Shown: positions 30,745 through 42,500, counted from the first letter of the stretch. The stretch: 64,000 bases of DNA from Todiramphus chloris collaris (GCA_025345505.1 JANVCC010000030.1:10472606-10536605); one strand, 5' to 3'. Notes: generated by a model from the letters alone, not told the origin. Made by a program: numbers and translations.

Positions 30745-32100
30745 ACCAAAATTTAAAATGTGCCTGTTGCCATCCCCTCTCCCAGCCTTGACTCTCCAGG
30801 GGCTTTGTCTCTTCTCAAGGCACCCCTGCAGCCTCCCACCCACCCGCCCCACATCTGTGTATGGCCCGCAGCACCTCTTCATGTGCCGGACAGCAGTTAC
30901 AGGCCCAAGGGTTCTAGGACCCAGTGTGGGGCCATGGCCACCTTGAGTTGCCAGTTGTGTCCTGCTCTGTGGTGATCCAGCTCATCCCCAGCAGCCCGTC
31001 TTGCCCCTTGGCCCAGGTTTTGCCACCCACCTGCCCATGTGTCATTTGCTAATTTTACCAGCAGTGATTTAATCCTGGTTGGCTGTGTGCAGAGGGGAAG
31101 CGAGAGCGCCAGTGCCTGCAGAGCCCTCCGGAAGCAGTCACTTGGTGGCAAGGACATCCAGTACCTTCTGTGCACTTCTCTCCCACCTCAGCACTCAGTC
31201 ACCTGGCGGGTAGTGTGTCCTGGCAGCACACACACCTCAGCCCCCCATTCGACCCCGTGCACAATGGGAGACAATCTACCTGCCATTACCAGCATCATCT
31301 CTGGGGAACGGCGGTATCCCTGGAGGAATTTGGAAGATTACCAGTACCCCAGCATCAACAGAGAATTTCCACCAGCAGCCCAGAGACATGCTGTGCAGCT
31401 CTCCCAGGACACAGGCAAACCCCTGACCTGAGGCTGAGGATTTAGAAACAAAAACAGTGAGGACAATCTCATGCTGACAGGCTTCCTAACCCTAGTCTTT
31501 CCTAGTCTTACCCTGCAGCAACAGCCCTTCACCCCCGAGTGCAGGGCCTGGTGGGTCCCCAGCAGCATGGCTCTGTCCTAAACTCATTCCCAATTCCCTG
31601 AGCTATTTGCAGTCCTGCAAGAGCTTGTGTCCATGAACTTGCTCAGAGGGATCCATGACCAGGGCAGCCACAAGGCCGCTGCAGGTGGCAACTATTTTTC
31701 CTAGAGCCTCCTCCAAAGAGCCCTTCTCAAAGGCAAACGCAGCTCAAGAGTGCCTGCAGAGAGAAGGCTGCCGAAGCCAGTACTCAGGCATGGGTTAGCC
31801 CCCAGCTCACAGAGGGGTCTGTGTGATGCTGCCTTGCTGGTGCAAAACCTCCTCCCAAAAAAGCATAGGGGACCCCACGGCATGTTAGGCCCGAGGTCCA
31901 CCACATCTGCAGAGCTTGTTGTGGGGCAGGTTCTTGGGCACAGGTCCCCTCACCCCGCATCTGTCCCCCTGAGCCGTCCCACCAACCCCCCACAAGGCCA
32001 CCCGTTAACCCCCGCCCCAGCGCCAACACTGTAGAGGGCTGTGGTCCCTTTAAATCCTGAGCTGCCCCAGCCCCACCCTCCAGCCTCTTCCCCCTTCTAT
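27566..32100. other. intergenic DNA between DGKG and ETV5
   Basis: About 4.5 kb separates the likely DGKG 3' end from the ETV5 island. I see no gene. It contains an AT-rich patch near 27600-27960, a short GT run near 28127-28143 and a 37-nt poly-C run at 30708-30744. The proximal part could be an extended DGKG 3'UTR. Confidence 0.65.
30708..30744. repeat. poly-C run of 37 nt
   Basis: Uninterrupted C37 directly after a T-rich run. The G-rich complement can form quadruplexes and the C strand an i-motif. Homopolymers this long are also prone to length error in sequencing. Confidence 0.95.
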
Positions 32101-32132
32101 TTTTTTATGAATGAAAAAGTTCTGGCGAAGCC

Positions 32133-32140
32133 ATGCAAAT
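32133..32140 (+). promoter_or_regulatory. octamer site ATGCAAAT
   Basis: Perfect match to the POU-factor octamer, 13 nt upstream of the first CCAAT box. Binding is inferred from the motif only. Confidence 0.6.
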
Positions 32141-32239
32141 CCCGCCGTGCCTATTGGCTGCCGCCGACCCCGCCCATCCAGCCGTCCTCAATGGAGCTCG
32201 GTGGAGCGGCGCGCGGGCGGGCACGCAACGGCGCCACAG

Positions 32240-32282
32240 CCAATCAGACGGCGAGGATGGCGGAGCGGCGGCGCTCCATTGG
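32240..32282. promoter_or_regulatory. paired CCAAT boxes in opposite orientation
   Basis: CCAAT at 32240-32244 and its complement ATTGG at 32278-32282; a third lies at 32153-32157. Multiple NF-Y sites of this kind are typical of TATA-less promoters. Confidence 0.65.
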
Positions 32283-32299
32283 CCCGCGCGGAGGGTAAA

Positions 32300-32478
32300 C
32301 AAGCGGCGCGGGGCGGGGCGCGGTGCGGTGCGGAGCGGAGGAGGTGGCTGGCTCGGGGGCTGCGGGCCGGCGCAGAGCGACGGTGCGGTGCCCGGGCGCG
32401 GTGCGGCGCCTTCCCCTGCTCCGGCTCAGCCCGTTGCGGCTGAGCCCGCGGCGGCGAAGGCCGCGGCGCTCCGGCCGG
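32300..32478 (+). other. ETV5: predicted ETV5 non-coding exon 1
   Basis: GC-rich stretch after the CCAAT cluster, ending at a possible donor (CGG followed by GTACGC) at 32478. The 5' limit is a guess and the donor is weak. A separate leader exon is expected because an acceptor directly precedes 32962. Confidence 0.3.
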
Positions 32479-32783
32479 GTACGCGGGGCCTGGCGGTTGG
32501 GGCGCAGCGCGACCCGGGGCGGGGGCGGTGTGTATGAATGGCGCGGGCCGCGCGGTGTGAATGGTGGGGGGCGCGCGCGAGCGCGCGCGGGGGAGGGGTG
32601 GGGGCGGAGTTTATGAATGGGCCACGCGGGGCGGCGTGGGAACGGGCTCGGTTGCAGAGCGGCCCTGCAGCGCCGAGCACCGGCAGGGGCGGAGGGAGAG
32701 AGAGAGACACGGCTGCCGGGCGAGGGGAGGCCAAGCGAAGCGAAGCGGTCCTGCCGGACTCCCTTCTCCCGCTCCCAGGGCGT

Positions 32784-32824
32784 GTGATGTCACGGCCGTT
32801 TCTATAGAAATTGGGTGACATCAC
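32784..32824. promoter_or_regulatory. near-concentric dyad with CRE-like arms
   Basis: GTGATGTCAC at 32784-32793 and GTGACATCAC at 32815-32824 are exact reverse complements. Between them lies the 12-bp palindrome TTTCTATAGAAA (32799-32810), with its centre within half a base of the dyad centre. The arms differ from the CREB/ATF site TGACGTCA by one CpG transition each. Factor identity is inferred. Confidence 0.6.
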
Positions 32825-32961
32825 GAGCCGAGGGGCTGCGATCCGCCACGGCAGGAGCCGACCGGCTCCCTGGGGAGGCGCGGCGGCCCCGCACCGAGCC
32901 AGCTCCGGGCGTGGCAGGAGCCGGGCCTCATCCTGACCCCCCTTTCCCCGCCTCCGCCTAG

Positions 32962-33056
32962 CCGCGCACCTGCCGGAGCCCAGGCGGGACCCCCCCCCTT
33001 CCCGGGCCGGCGTCGATGCTGAGCGGGCTGGGGGCACTGCCCGCCTTCCCCAAACC
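32962..33056 (+). other. ETV5: ETV5 5'UTR part of the start-codon exon
   Basis: Preceded by the acceptor CCGCCTAG and followed by the ATG at 33057. An out-of-frame ATG at 33016 in weak context opens a 71-codon frame overlapping the ETV5 start. Confidence 0.55.
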
Positions 33057-33509
33057 ATGGACGGCTTCTATGACCAGCAGGTTCCCTTCATGGGCCCTGG
33101 GGTAAGTTTGCCATGTGCCCCCACTCCCTGCTCCTTGATGGGACCCCCCATCTTGGAGGCACCCCTGCCCTTCCCGTCCTTGGGGGCCGCTGCGTGTTTG
33201 GGGGCTGCCACCCTCACAGGCTGCTGTCACCCTGGTCCTTGCAGAAGTCCTGTGCAGAGGAGGGCCGAGGCCGGCTGGGGTCCGATAGGAAAAGGAAATT
33301 TTTGGAGACCGACTTGGCCCACGACTCAGAAGGTAGGCAGGTCTGGCCCCAGGGGCTGTGGCCTTACTGCAGCCCGGTGAGATTCCTCAGTTTAGAAACA
33401 ATCCTGCAAATAACGGCAGCTTTATTTATTCTTCTGTGGCATGCATAAGTCTTTCACTCTGTTCCAGAGCTCTTCCAGGATCTCAGCCAGCTCCAAGAGG
33501 CCTGGCTAG
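33016..33509 (+). CDS. overlapping upstream ORF, 71 codons when spliced
   Basis: Starts at ATG 33016, 41 nt before the ETV5 ATG and out of frame. It runs through ETV5 coding exons 1 and 2 and stops at TAG 33507-33509 in coding exon 3 (spliced parts 33016-33101, 33245-33332, 33468-33509). The peptide resembles no family. The weak context (T at -3, C at +4) suggests most ribosomes would pass it. Its existence is visible; its translation is not. Confidence 0.35.
33057..33101 (+). CDS. ETV5: ETV5 coding exon 1
   Basis: Encodes [15 protein letters not shown], the invariant PEA3-family start. GTAAGT donor, phase 0. Confidence 0.97.
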
Positions 33510-36500
33510 CTGAAGGCAAGTCTTCACCTCCACCTTTTGCCATGTAAAATCTCTCCACGAGCATTTTTTTGAGAACCGAAAATGCTATAAACCTACTTTT
33601 TTGTTGTTTGTTTTTTTTTTTTTTTTAGCTCAGGTCCCCGATGATGAGCAATTTGTCCCAGATTTCCAGTCTGACAACTGTAAGTGATTGTTACGGATTT
33701 TTGGTCTTGAAGTGGGAAAGGTTTGGGTGCCTGTGCAAAACCTTGCACTGGATTTGGAGCTGGTTCCTTGGGAAAGTGATTGTTGCTGGGGCTGAAATCG
33801 TGAAATCATAGGCTTTTGGGAGAAGGCATGTACGGTTTGGGTTCATCGAGATGAAACTTGCAATGTCTTGTCTTTTGTATATGGGGAAAATTATAGCCAA
33901 ATGCATGGAAATATCTCTAACTGATTTCTGGGCTCCTCTGAGACTCGCTGCTTGCTTGTATTAATGTTGATTTGCTTATAAATGCTCCTTTTCCTTTTCA
34001 AGTGGATGCGAAAGCCTGTGCTGGGCTCCTTGGTTAGCCACAATCTCTGCAGTCTCTCAGAGCTTTTTACAGTCCTGGCCCAGTGCTGTTGGCAAGAGCA
34101 GACCTGAGCAGTGAAACTTGAGCCGCTTTAAGCAGCATTAATCACTGGCAAGCAGGCACGTTTAAAAGGAGGCCAGTGAAAATGCAGTCCCTCTTGAATT
34201 GCATAAGAACAAGAGTTGGTTCTAAGCCGCGGTTTGTTGCCAGAATGGTTTAGTGGCAAGGGCCGGGCCTGGCTAATGACGTGTGGTGCTTGTACAGCTC
34301 TTGGGTGCTGGCTCTCCTGGCATTGAAGGCTCGGTTGGAGGGGAAGGGGGGATCAGGATGTTTTGAGTCATTACCTGGCAAACAGAAGTAGTAGCTTGGT
34401 GTTGGTGGCTGGGTTTTGCTGCTGAGCCAGACGGCTATGGAACTTAAAGGAAATCAAATTTAGCCTGCAGTTGAACAGATTTTTCATTCCAGCTTTGTCA
34501 CAGCATGCAGCAAGGGTATCTTCTCCTACAGTAAAAGCATGTTAATTATTGCTCTTTGATTACTTTTGAGTGGGAAACTTGCCATTAAACTGTTCCAGAC
34601 AGCCCAAGTTTCAGATGCACTTTTTTTTTCCTTGTCTCCCCTGAGATAAAAGGCGAGCCCAGAGTCAGAAACGCAACTGGCTGTTGACATCCTAGTGCAG
34701 CCCAGCAGCTCTTGCTTGGAGCGGTAGAAACTGCAGCGTGCGTGGGAGGGTGGCTCTTATAGCTGAAGCTGTTTCCAGTGCCTTTTGGCAGTCTCTCGTT
34801 TCCTTGTAACCTGAAGAGCTCAGAGAGAAGAGACAAACTTTTCTGGGCGATGCAGAGGGGAGGAAAAAAAAAAAACAAACCACATTTGGTCAAGACTCTT
34901 AAAAAATGTTCTTCTGACCTGCTCAGCCTCAGCAGACCTGGTGTTGAAAAGACTTTGTCACTTGAAAGATCTCCCTGTGTGACACCCTGCTGTAATAATC
35001 TTCCTTAAGTTTCCCAGGGAGAGAAAGCAAAGGTTTTGCCAACTCCTGTGCAAGGGGCTGTACTGGCTGTTGGGGGGCTCAGACTGAGGTGACGGGGAAC
35101 AGGGTGTCTGGCTCTTCCATACCAGCACTGGAGATAGTTTAAAGAGGAGAGACTTTGTAGCTTGAAGCTTTCTGTTCCCACCTTCTCGTTTCACTCTGGT
35201 TTTGAACCTGCTTTTGCTAGCAGGGACACGCTCCATTCCTGGGCTGGGGGTCACACTGGGGCTCAGTGCCTGTTAGCTCCTGGGGGAAGGTAAATCCTTC
35301 CCTAGTCTGTATGAACGTTTCTGGACGTGCATTGGTTAGTGTCCTACAGTCATGTAGCTTTATGCCTTTTCCCTAAGGAAGCTTCTGCTCTCTTTTATCC
35401 TGAGCAAACCAGCTCCATCTCCTGCCCCATGGCCCTGGCATTCCCAGGGCCAAGCTTCATCAGCATAGCAGCAAAAAGGGACAAACCAGGCTAGTTTTGA
35501 CCCCACTGAACTGTAGCGTCATTTTTCACCTTGCTATAAGCCCTCATTGGATGGCAGCTGCCTGCAGCTTGGCTTCTGCCCACTCACTGTTCCTGAATTT
35601 TGTAGCTGAGGTCCCTGGCAGACACAAGCTTAAAATTGGGGTTTGGCAGCAAAGTGCTGTAGCATGCTGGAGGAAATCCCACTGTGGGGATGAGGAAAGG
35701 AGGGCTCCTCCAGTTAAGAGATGTGTTGTTCTCAGTGCCCTAGACTGAGCAGCAAGAGGCTGGATTTCGTGCTTATAAGCTACCCAGAGAATCAGGAGAT
35801 TCTCATGGGAAGGTGAGGGGGCCATCAGTGATGCCTGCAGAGCTCACTGTGCTGGCCCTTCTGCTGCATCCCTGGATGGGGCATAGGTGCAGGTTTGCTG
35901 GTGACACAGTCCTGCGGAGAAGGGTATATGGTAGTTTAAATAACTGGGAAGTGAAGGGGTCATGCTAGGGAGAGCAAGTACCAGGAGCGGCCGTGTTTGT
36001 TCCAAGGGAGACTTGTGGTCCCCTGCACAGGCTGTGCATGGCTTGAGCCACAGGCAGGGTGCAGAGTGGGGTTTCTTACACACCAAAATGAAAGCAGGAG
36101 GCTTGTTTCCGAGGAAAGGTTGTTTAAACAAAGGAAAGCAGGAGCCTGGCTTCTATTTCTGGCTCCTCTCTTGGCGTGACCTTGGGTGTATCCTGTAACG
36201 CCAGGGGATGGAGTGACAGGCAAGCGCTTGGCTCCCAGGTAATGGCTTGTGTGGGTGACAAGGTCCCCAGCCAGTGGCTGGGCTGAAAATGGTGGTTTGG
36301 TTGCCTTCCCTGAGGCTCGGGCAGCGAGTGCCCCTGGCAAAGCCAGTGTCATTCAGGCTTGGCCTCTTAGAAATCCTGTCACGCTGATGGTAGGGAACAA
36401 CCTGCCACCAAGGGATTCACTGACAATTCAAGGCCCTGAACAGCTTTGGGGTGTCACCTTTCCCATGGGAGACCTCTTAGCTGAAGGTTGACGTTTGGGG

Positions 36501-39500
36501 CATCTCCAGCATGGCACTGGGCGGATGTGCCTGAGCCCCTCCCCCACCCCCCACTCCAATCTTCCCCTCCTCGTTGTGCCACCTCTCCGTCTGGGCATAG
36601 CAGCAGCACACACAGCAGGTCCCCTAGCCTGTCCGCCCTGGGGTCCTTCCATTTCCTGGGGCTAACCCAGCCCAGAGAGGGGCTGGCAAGCACCCACGGG
36701 TGCTCTTGCTGCTCCCGTGGCTCAGTCCCGGCACGGGTGTGCCGAGGCATGTTTTCTGGCCCCCTCTATAGTTAAGCTGCTCCTTCTGCCTATATATGTA
36801 TATTTTTTTTTTTAGCTTTTAATTACAGTTCTGAGTGCAGGACTGGAAAGGTTAAAAGCGCTCACGCACCCAGCGTGCCTTTGAGGCACTGGGGCAGGGC
36901 ATCCTCTTCCCCATAACCCTCCTGCTGCCTTCCCCGCACCCTCCCTCTCTGCTCGCTGCCAGGGACCCAAACGCAGGTCCTTCCCCTGGAGAGCCGCAGC
37001 GCCAGCCTCACGCTGCCCTTGGCTCCTGCCTCGCAGCCCTGGCCAGCCGTGAGCCCGAGCAGGGCCGCCTGGCCCCGCGGTGTTTGTGTAAGGAATCCAA
37101 ACATTGCACAAAGTCCAGAGTTGGCCAGCTGGTCTCTGTTAGGATCTTAAGGCTCATTTCCCTTTTCTTGAATCGCAGTGCTAAGCTCTGGGGAAATTTT
37201 TTATTTCTTTTTTATTCCCTCCCCCCCCCCCCGGCCACATGAATGGAGAGCGCCAAATTGGTTGTGAATGGAGGGTGGTGCCCACTTGGAGACTTTCTTA
37301 TTTTTTTCCCCTCAATGAATAACCAGCCCCCATTGTACGGCTGGCGGAAAAACAATCCGCTGCAACAACACAGAGCCTGTTAGGGAGAAACATGCCCGCG
37401 ATAGGCAGCTGGAGCTCTTCCAAAGCCAGTTCCCCTTCGCTTTCCCGCAGCTCCCGGGGCACCCGGGCTGCGCTGCCGCCGCACCGGCCCCCCTTTAACG
37501 CTAGAAATGCTGAGAGCGGCAAAATCTCGCCGGGAGGGGAAGGAGGAGGGGGATAAATCCGGCTTTGGAGCGGGTGGAAGGCGTGTGGGGGGCTGTGCTG
37601 GCTCAGCGCTGGCCTTTGTGTTTCAAATCCTCCTCGGGGAGTTTTATGCCCTCGGTACCAGCTGTGCCGGGCCCTTGCAGGGGGGTGGGTAGAGAGGGGA
37701 GTCAGCAACTCTTTAAAGGTTTGACAAATTAGGGGAGCAGCTAATTACCTGGCAAGCTGTGAACAGTTGTCCTGGAGCTATTCACTCCTCTCTGCTAAAG
37801 CTGGGCTGTGTTTAGACTTTGCATGAAGCTAATACTCCACTTCCGATTAGTCTTGGCTCTCGGCTGCAGGCACTATTTAGGTAAAGATCTCTGAGGCGCT
37901 TTCCCTTTCCTAGAGCACCTGCTTTTAGAAATTAATTAGGTTAAGCGTATATTACTTGGTTTAAAATTATATATAGCGAGTGTGCTTTGGGGGACTGGGA
38001 AGGATTTGGATTTAATGTTTGCCACTTGAACTCATACAATTGTGGGACCCTGGGAATTTGATCCCCGTGGAGCACACTGGCTGGAGGAAGGTGGATCCCA
38101 TTTAGCTGCTTGCAGACTCTCTGGCCGGCTAACTGGGAGCTTGGTACACCCCTGTAAGGGCAAGCAGGTCACTGTGTCCTGCTTACAAGCTCTTGGAGCT
38201 CCAAGGTGTCAAGCCCCCTTGGTCCTCTCAATATGGGTCAGGGAGGCAGCCACTGCCCACAGTGCCCGGCTTGTCTCCCCTTGCTTTTGACCCGGCCTAG
38301 GTGTGTGTCTCATCTGTGGCTGTTGTTGAGCTGCTCGTTCCTCTCTCACAGCCTGTGCTCTGCCCCTTCTTGCCCCGTGCCATTACTGTCTTGGATCCCA
38401 GGGTGGAACGACTTTCCCTCTGTGAGTGATGTCCTGGGACAGTGGGCCTGTCCCAGCCCTGAGAGCTCTGCTCTGCCCTGCAGAAGTCAGCTCTGCCACC
38501 CTGTCTTGGTCCACTAGCATGTCAGGGTCCGCTGGGGCACCATCCTGCCATCATTTGGTTGCCTGATGCTTCTGGGAGGGTAATTGAGGTGCTCCCTAGG
38601 GGTGACATCTCCCATCACCTTCTCCTGCACGGGTGAGCTTGTATCCTCCTCTGTCTTCTTGCAGTGGTCCTGCACGCCCCACCTCCGGCAAAGATCAAGC
38701 GGGAGCTGCACAGCCCTTCCTCAGAGCTGTCATCCTGCAGCCATGAGCAGGCTCTCTGTGCTGGCTACGGGGACAAGTGCCTCTACAACTGCTGGTAGGT
38801 AGCACAGGAGTGGCCGCTGCCTACAGACCCCCTTGGGTCGCTGGCGCAGGGACTCGTCTCCCTTGTCAGCCTCCCCCATTTGTCAGTCTGCGCTGCGCGG
38901 AGGTGTCCTCGTTGGTGTCACCGCCGGGCCCTGGCCCTCTCCCCTCTGCAGTGCCTATGACAGGAAGCCCCCCGCCGGGTTCAAGCCATTAACGCCGCCT
39001 GCCACGCCGGTGTCCCCTGCGCACCAGGGCTCAGCTCTGCCAGCAGCGGCCCCGGCCGTACAGGCGGCTGCCCACGGGGCGGCCCCAGCCCCGCACCCGC
39101 TGCAGGAGCAGAGGCAGCAGACCTTCGCCATGCCGCCGCCGCCTCACCCGATGCCAAAGATGATGTCTGAAAACCAATACCCTGCAGAGCACAGGTAAGG
39201 CTTCCCCTGCCCAAGTGACTGCAAGCGTCTTGCAGGTGTTTATGGGGACTTCGGCCCTCTTGGGATGGGCTGGTGGCTTCAAGCTGTGGGGAAGGAAGGA
39301 GGAGATCTGGCCCCTCATCTTTCTGCTGCAGTCACAGATCGTGGGCCAGATGTTGCCTCCTGGGGAACTGTGGAGACTGCTGCAGCAAAACATGCCACCT
39401 CCCACTGCAATCTCTTGGCTCTTTCATCCCATGAGGCAGCTCCCTGTGAATGGGGTCGTGCCCACCCTAGCCCTGGGGATACTGGGCAGACCCTTTGTCT

Positions 39501-42500
39501 CTCCCTTGGGAAAGGTGAAGGAGGCAGAGGCTGCCGCCTGCATCCATCCCTGCAGTGACAGGAGATGGTGCCGAGTTGGGGTTCCTGCTCTCCTCTCTCC
39601 CGCTTGCTGCAGCTCTGCTGTCCAAGCTGGGCCCTGCTGGGTGCAACAAGTATCTCTATCCTGCCCCTAAGCACCCATGGGCTGACGGTCAGTCCTCAGC
39701 TCTGCTTTGCATTGCACAGCATTCCCATGAGTTTGGGGTCTGTGGAGGGACAGGCCCCGCTCACTCTGCTTCCTCTGCAAGCTGTGGCTTCATCCCCCAT
39801 CACCCTCACTGCTGGAGGCTTTGCTGGGTTTGCTTTTGTAACTGTAGGTGGCATGGCACAGGTCACAGCTGACCTCTGCCTTCGTTTGTGGCCTTGTGGG
39901 TATCTTTTGCTGTGGCAGTGGCTGCCGTGCCACCAGCAGCAGGGTGTCCCCGTTGGACATGGGGCTGGATGTGGCAGCCCAGGAAGGGTCATGCAGCAGG
40001 TCCATGGAAACCCTCAGGACGCACCAGCGGTGTGTGAGCATCCCTCCCCAGTGAAGAGGGGCTCGGCTTCGAGTGACCTTCGAGCTATGCAGGGGGGCTG
40101 GCTGCAACCCCCTGGGTAATGCTGTGCCACTGTGGGGCTTGAGTTTCACTCAGGAAGGGCAGAGGGACACAGCTCGGAAATGGAGTAATCCCAGCTCGGC
40201 AGCTGGGAGAGCTCCAGTTACAAAGCCAAATGGCGCACGGCTGCCCAAGAGGAGCCAGGCGTGGAGATCAGAGATCGCCTTTCAAGGTGCTGGAGGACGA
40301 AGGGAATGTGGCTTCTCAAGATGGTCCCTTACCCAGCACTGCCAGCAGAGCCCATGCTGGGGCTTGAGCTGGCAATGGTAGCACCCTGGAACTGAAAATA
40401 GTACTCCCTGACGCTGGGTTCAAGGTTTAATCCCAGCCACGCAGTGGATTAGTGACTGGCTGGAGCTGCGGAGTGGATTTGGCTTTGCGTAAGCGCCTGC
40501 CTGGGTGCAGTATGCTCCAGGCCCTACAACTCTGCCCTGCCACCCTGTGGGGAGATGTTAATAGTTTACAGAGATTTTACTGTCAGGGCATGCTTTGGTT
40601 TTTTTTTTTCCTTTTCCCATTCCTCTCCAGATATCCCTGTTGCAACACAGGGCTGCCATCACGTGAGGTGCACAGTGCTTTGCAGTGATGGCCTGTGTGC
40701 TGTCCTGCTCCCCACTGGGTCCCCACGGAACGAGCCCTTGTGGTGACCATGCTCCCGAAGAACTGTCCCAGCCTGCTGTGGGTGGGACACAATGCCACCC
40801 AAACAACCCCAGGAGCACCCTGGGCTGATGTCACCCAGCTGGCACAGAGTCCGGGGTTCGGGTGGGAGCTGGCGGCATGCTGGCAGGGCTGACCCTGCCA
40901 CCCCTCGCTCACCCTGCATCCCTCTCTCCCCAGGTTTCAGAGGCAGCTGTCCGAGCCCTGCCATCCCTTCCCAGCGCAGCCCGGTGTGCCGGGGGAGAGC
41001 CGCCCCGTCTACCATCGGCAGCTGTCGGAGCCCCTTGGCCCCGCCGCCCCGCGCCCCCCTCAGGGATTCAAGCAGGAGTACCATGACCCCCTCTACGAGC
41101 ACAGTGGCCCCAGCATGCCCGGGCCCCCTGGACACAGCTTCCAGCCACCCATGGGCATCAAGCAGGAGCCCCGGGATTACTGCATTGACTCAGGTGGGTG
41201 CAAGCCAGGGTGGGGCAGTGATGTGCCAGCGCCAGGGCATGCAGGTTACACCGGTGGCACCCGGGAGAGCAGAGCCATCGCTGCCATCTGGGGCTCACCA
41301 GCACAGTGCAGCGGGGACAGGGTTGAGCCTTGGGCAGTGTCACCCTGGGGCTGCTGCAGCGCCGAGCTGCGGCTCTGCCTGCAGTGGTAGATGATCTCTT
41401 TAATTTTTTTTTTATCTTTTTCTCCCACTCCACCCCCCGCCCTTTCCTTTCCAAAGCAGGGAGGACAGCAAGGTGTTCACCAGATGTGTGCGGTGTGCTC
41501 TGTGCTATAGCTGCAGGTTAGGGTGCCTCGCAGCACCCAGAGGGTCCCCCCGCAGCCCTGGCCTGTGCCAGCCGTGATCTCTGGCTGCTGGACCCCACCA
41601 GCATCACGGAAAAATCTTCTAATCGCCTTAGGACCTAAAAATACCCCGACCTCGGGATGGAGGGTGGCACAGTAGAGCAGATGGCAGGGGAGGCGTGGCA
41701 ATGCCTCCCTTCCTGTGGGGCCTGAATAGAGTGGTGGAAACCCAAGCTGACTTAATCCTTGCTCCCAGTGATCATTCCAGTGCGTGCCCCCCCCCCCCCC
41801 GAGTCATACTGGTTTTCCCTCGAAGTTGGGGGTGGGAGCTAGGGGTGGGTGCAACAGCCTGGAGTGTGCAGCGCAGCATGGCAGTCACTTGCACTTGGCC
41901 ACAGGACATGCTCAGGGGAAGAATTCTGCCAAGTGCACAGTGGGACCTGTGGGACATAAGTCCTTAATGCCACCTTCATCTCCCTCACAGAAGTGCCTAA
42001 TTGCCAGTCCTCATACCTGCGGGTGGGCGTCTTCCCCAGCAGCCATGATGGTGAGTGCACCCCAGTGTCCTCCCGTACACAGGTATCCCCAGTGTGGCTC
42101 ATCCCTCCCTCAGGGCAGGCAGACCACCCCTCTCGGGGCAGGCAGAGCTGCTGGGCACACCGAAAGCACCCACAAGAGCCTGCATGCCACTAAAATTAGG
42201 GCCTGTGTTGTGCAGCTGCCAGCCCCTGCGAGCGTGCCGTCCGGGCACGGCAGCTCTGCTGCGTAATCCGGGATAATGCTCCTGATAGAGCTGCTTAGAG
42301 GGCTTTGGTTCCCCCAGCTCCCTGAGGTGAGCAAGGGACAAAGCTGCTCAGCCAGCGAGCTGGTGCAATACTGCTGAAGTAACTGGGGATGGGGCTGCTC
42401 CCGGCACTGGGGAAGCGGGATTATTACCTGAGAATATCGGTGCTGGATTAGGCCAAGACATGGATTATAGGGGGTCCAGACAATGTGGTGGAGGGGCCCT

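Larger units (their letters stand above)
32101..32960 (+). promoter_or_regulatory. ETV5: CpG-island promoter of ETV5
   Basis: GC- and CpG-rich stretch just upstream of the ETV5 start-codon exon. It contains an octamer ATGCAAAT at 32133-32140, CCAAT boxes at 32153-32157 (reverse), 32240-32244 (forward) and 32278-32282 (reverse), and a GC box CCCCGCCC at 32168-32175. There is no clear TATA box. The first exon probably begins soon after the CCAAT cluster. Confidence 0.8.
33680..38664 (+). other. ETV5: ETV5 intron after exon 4 (5 kb)
   Basis: The largest ETV5 intron. No coding block is seen. It has AT-rich, motif-dense parts (about 34000-34600 and 37700-38000) that look like regulatory DNA, and a perfect 9-bp GC hairpin at 35430-35452. 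Confidence 0.65.

Noticed and set aside
32426..33058. 210-codon minus-strand frame in the ETV5 island
   Set aside because: GC-rich shadow opposite the promoter and leader; no domain and no splice evidence.
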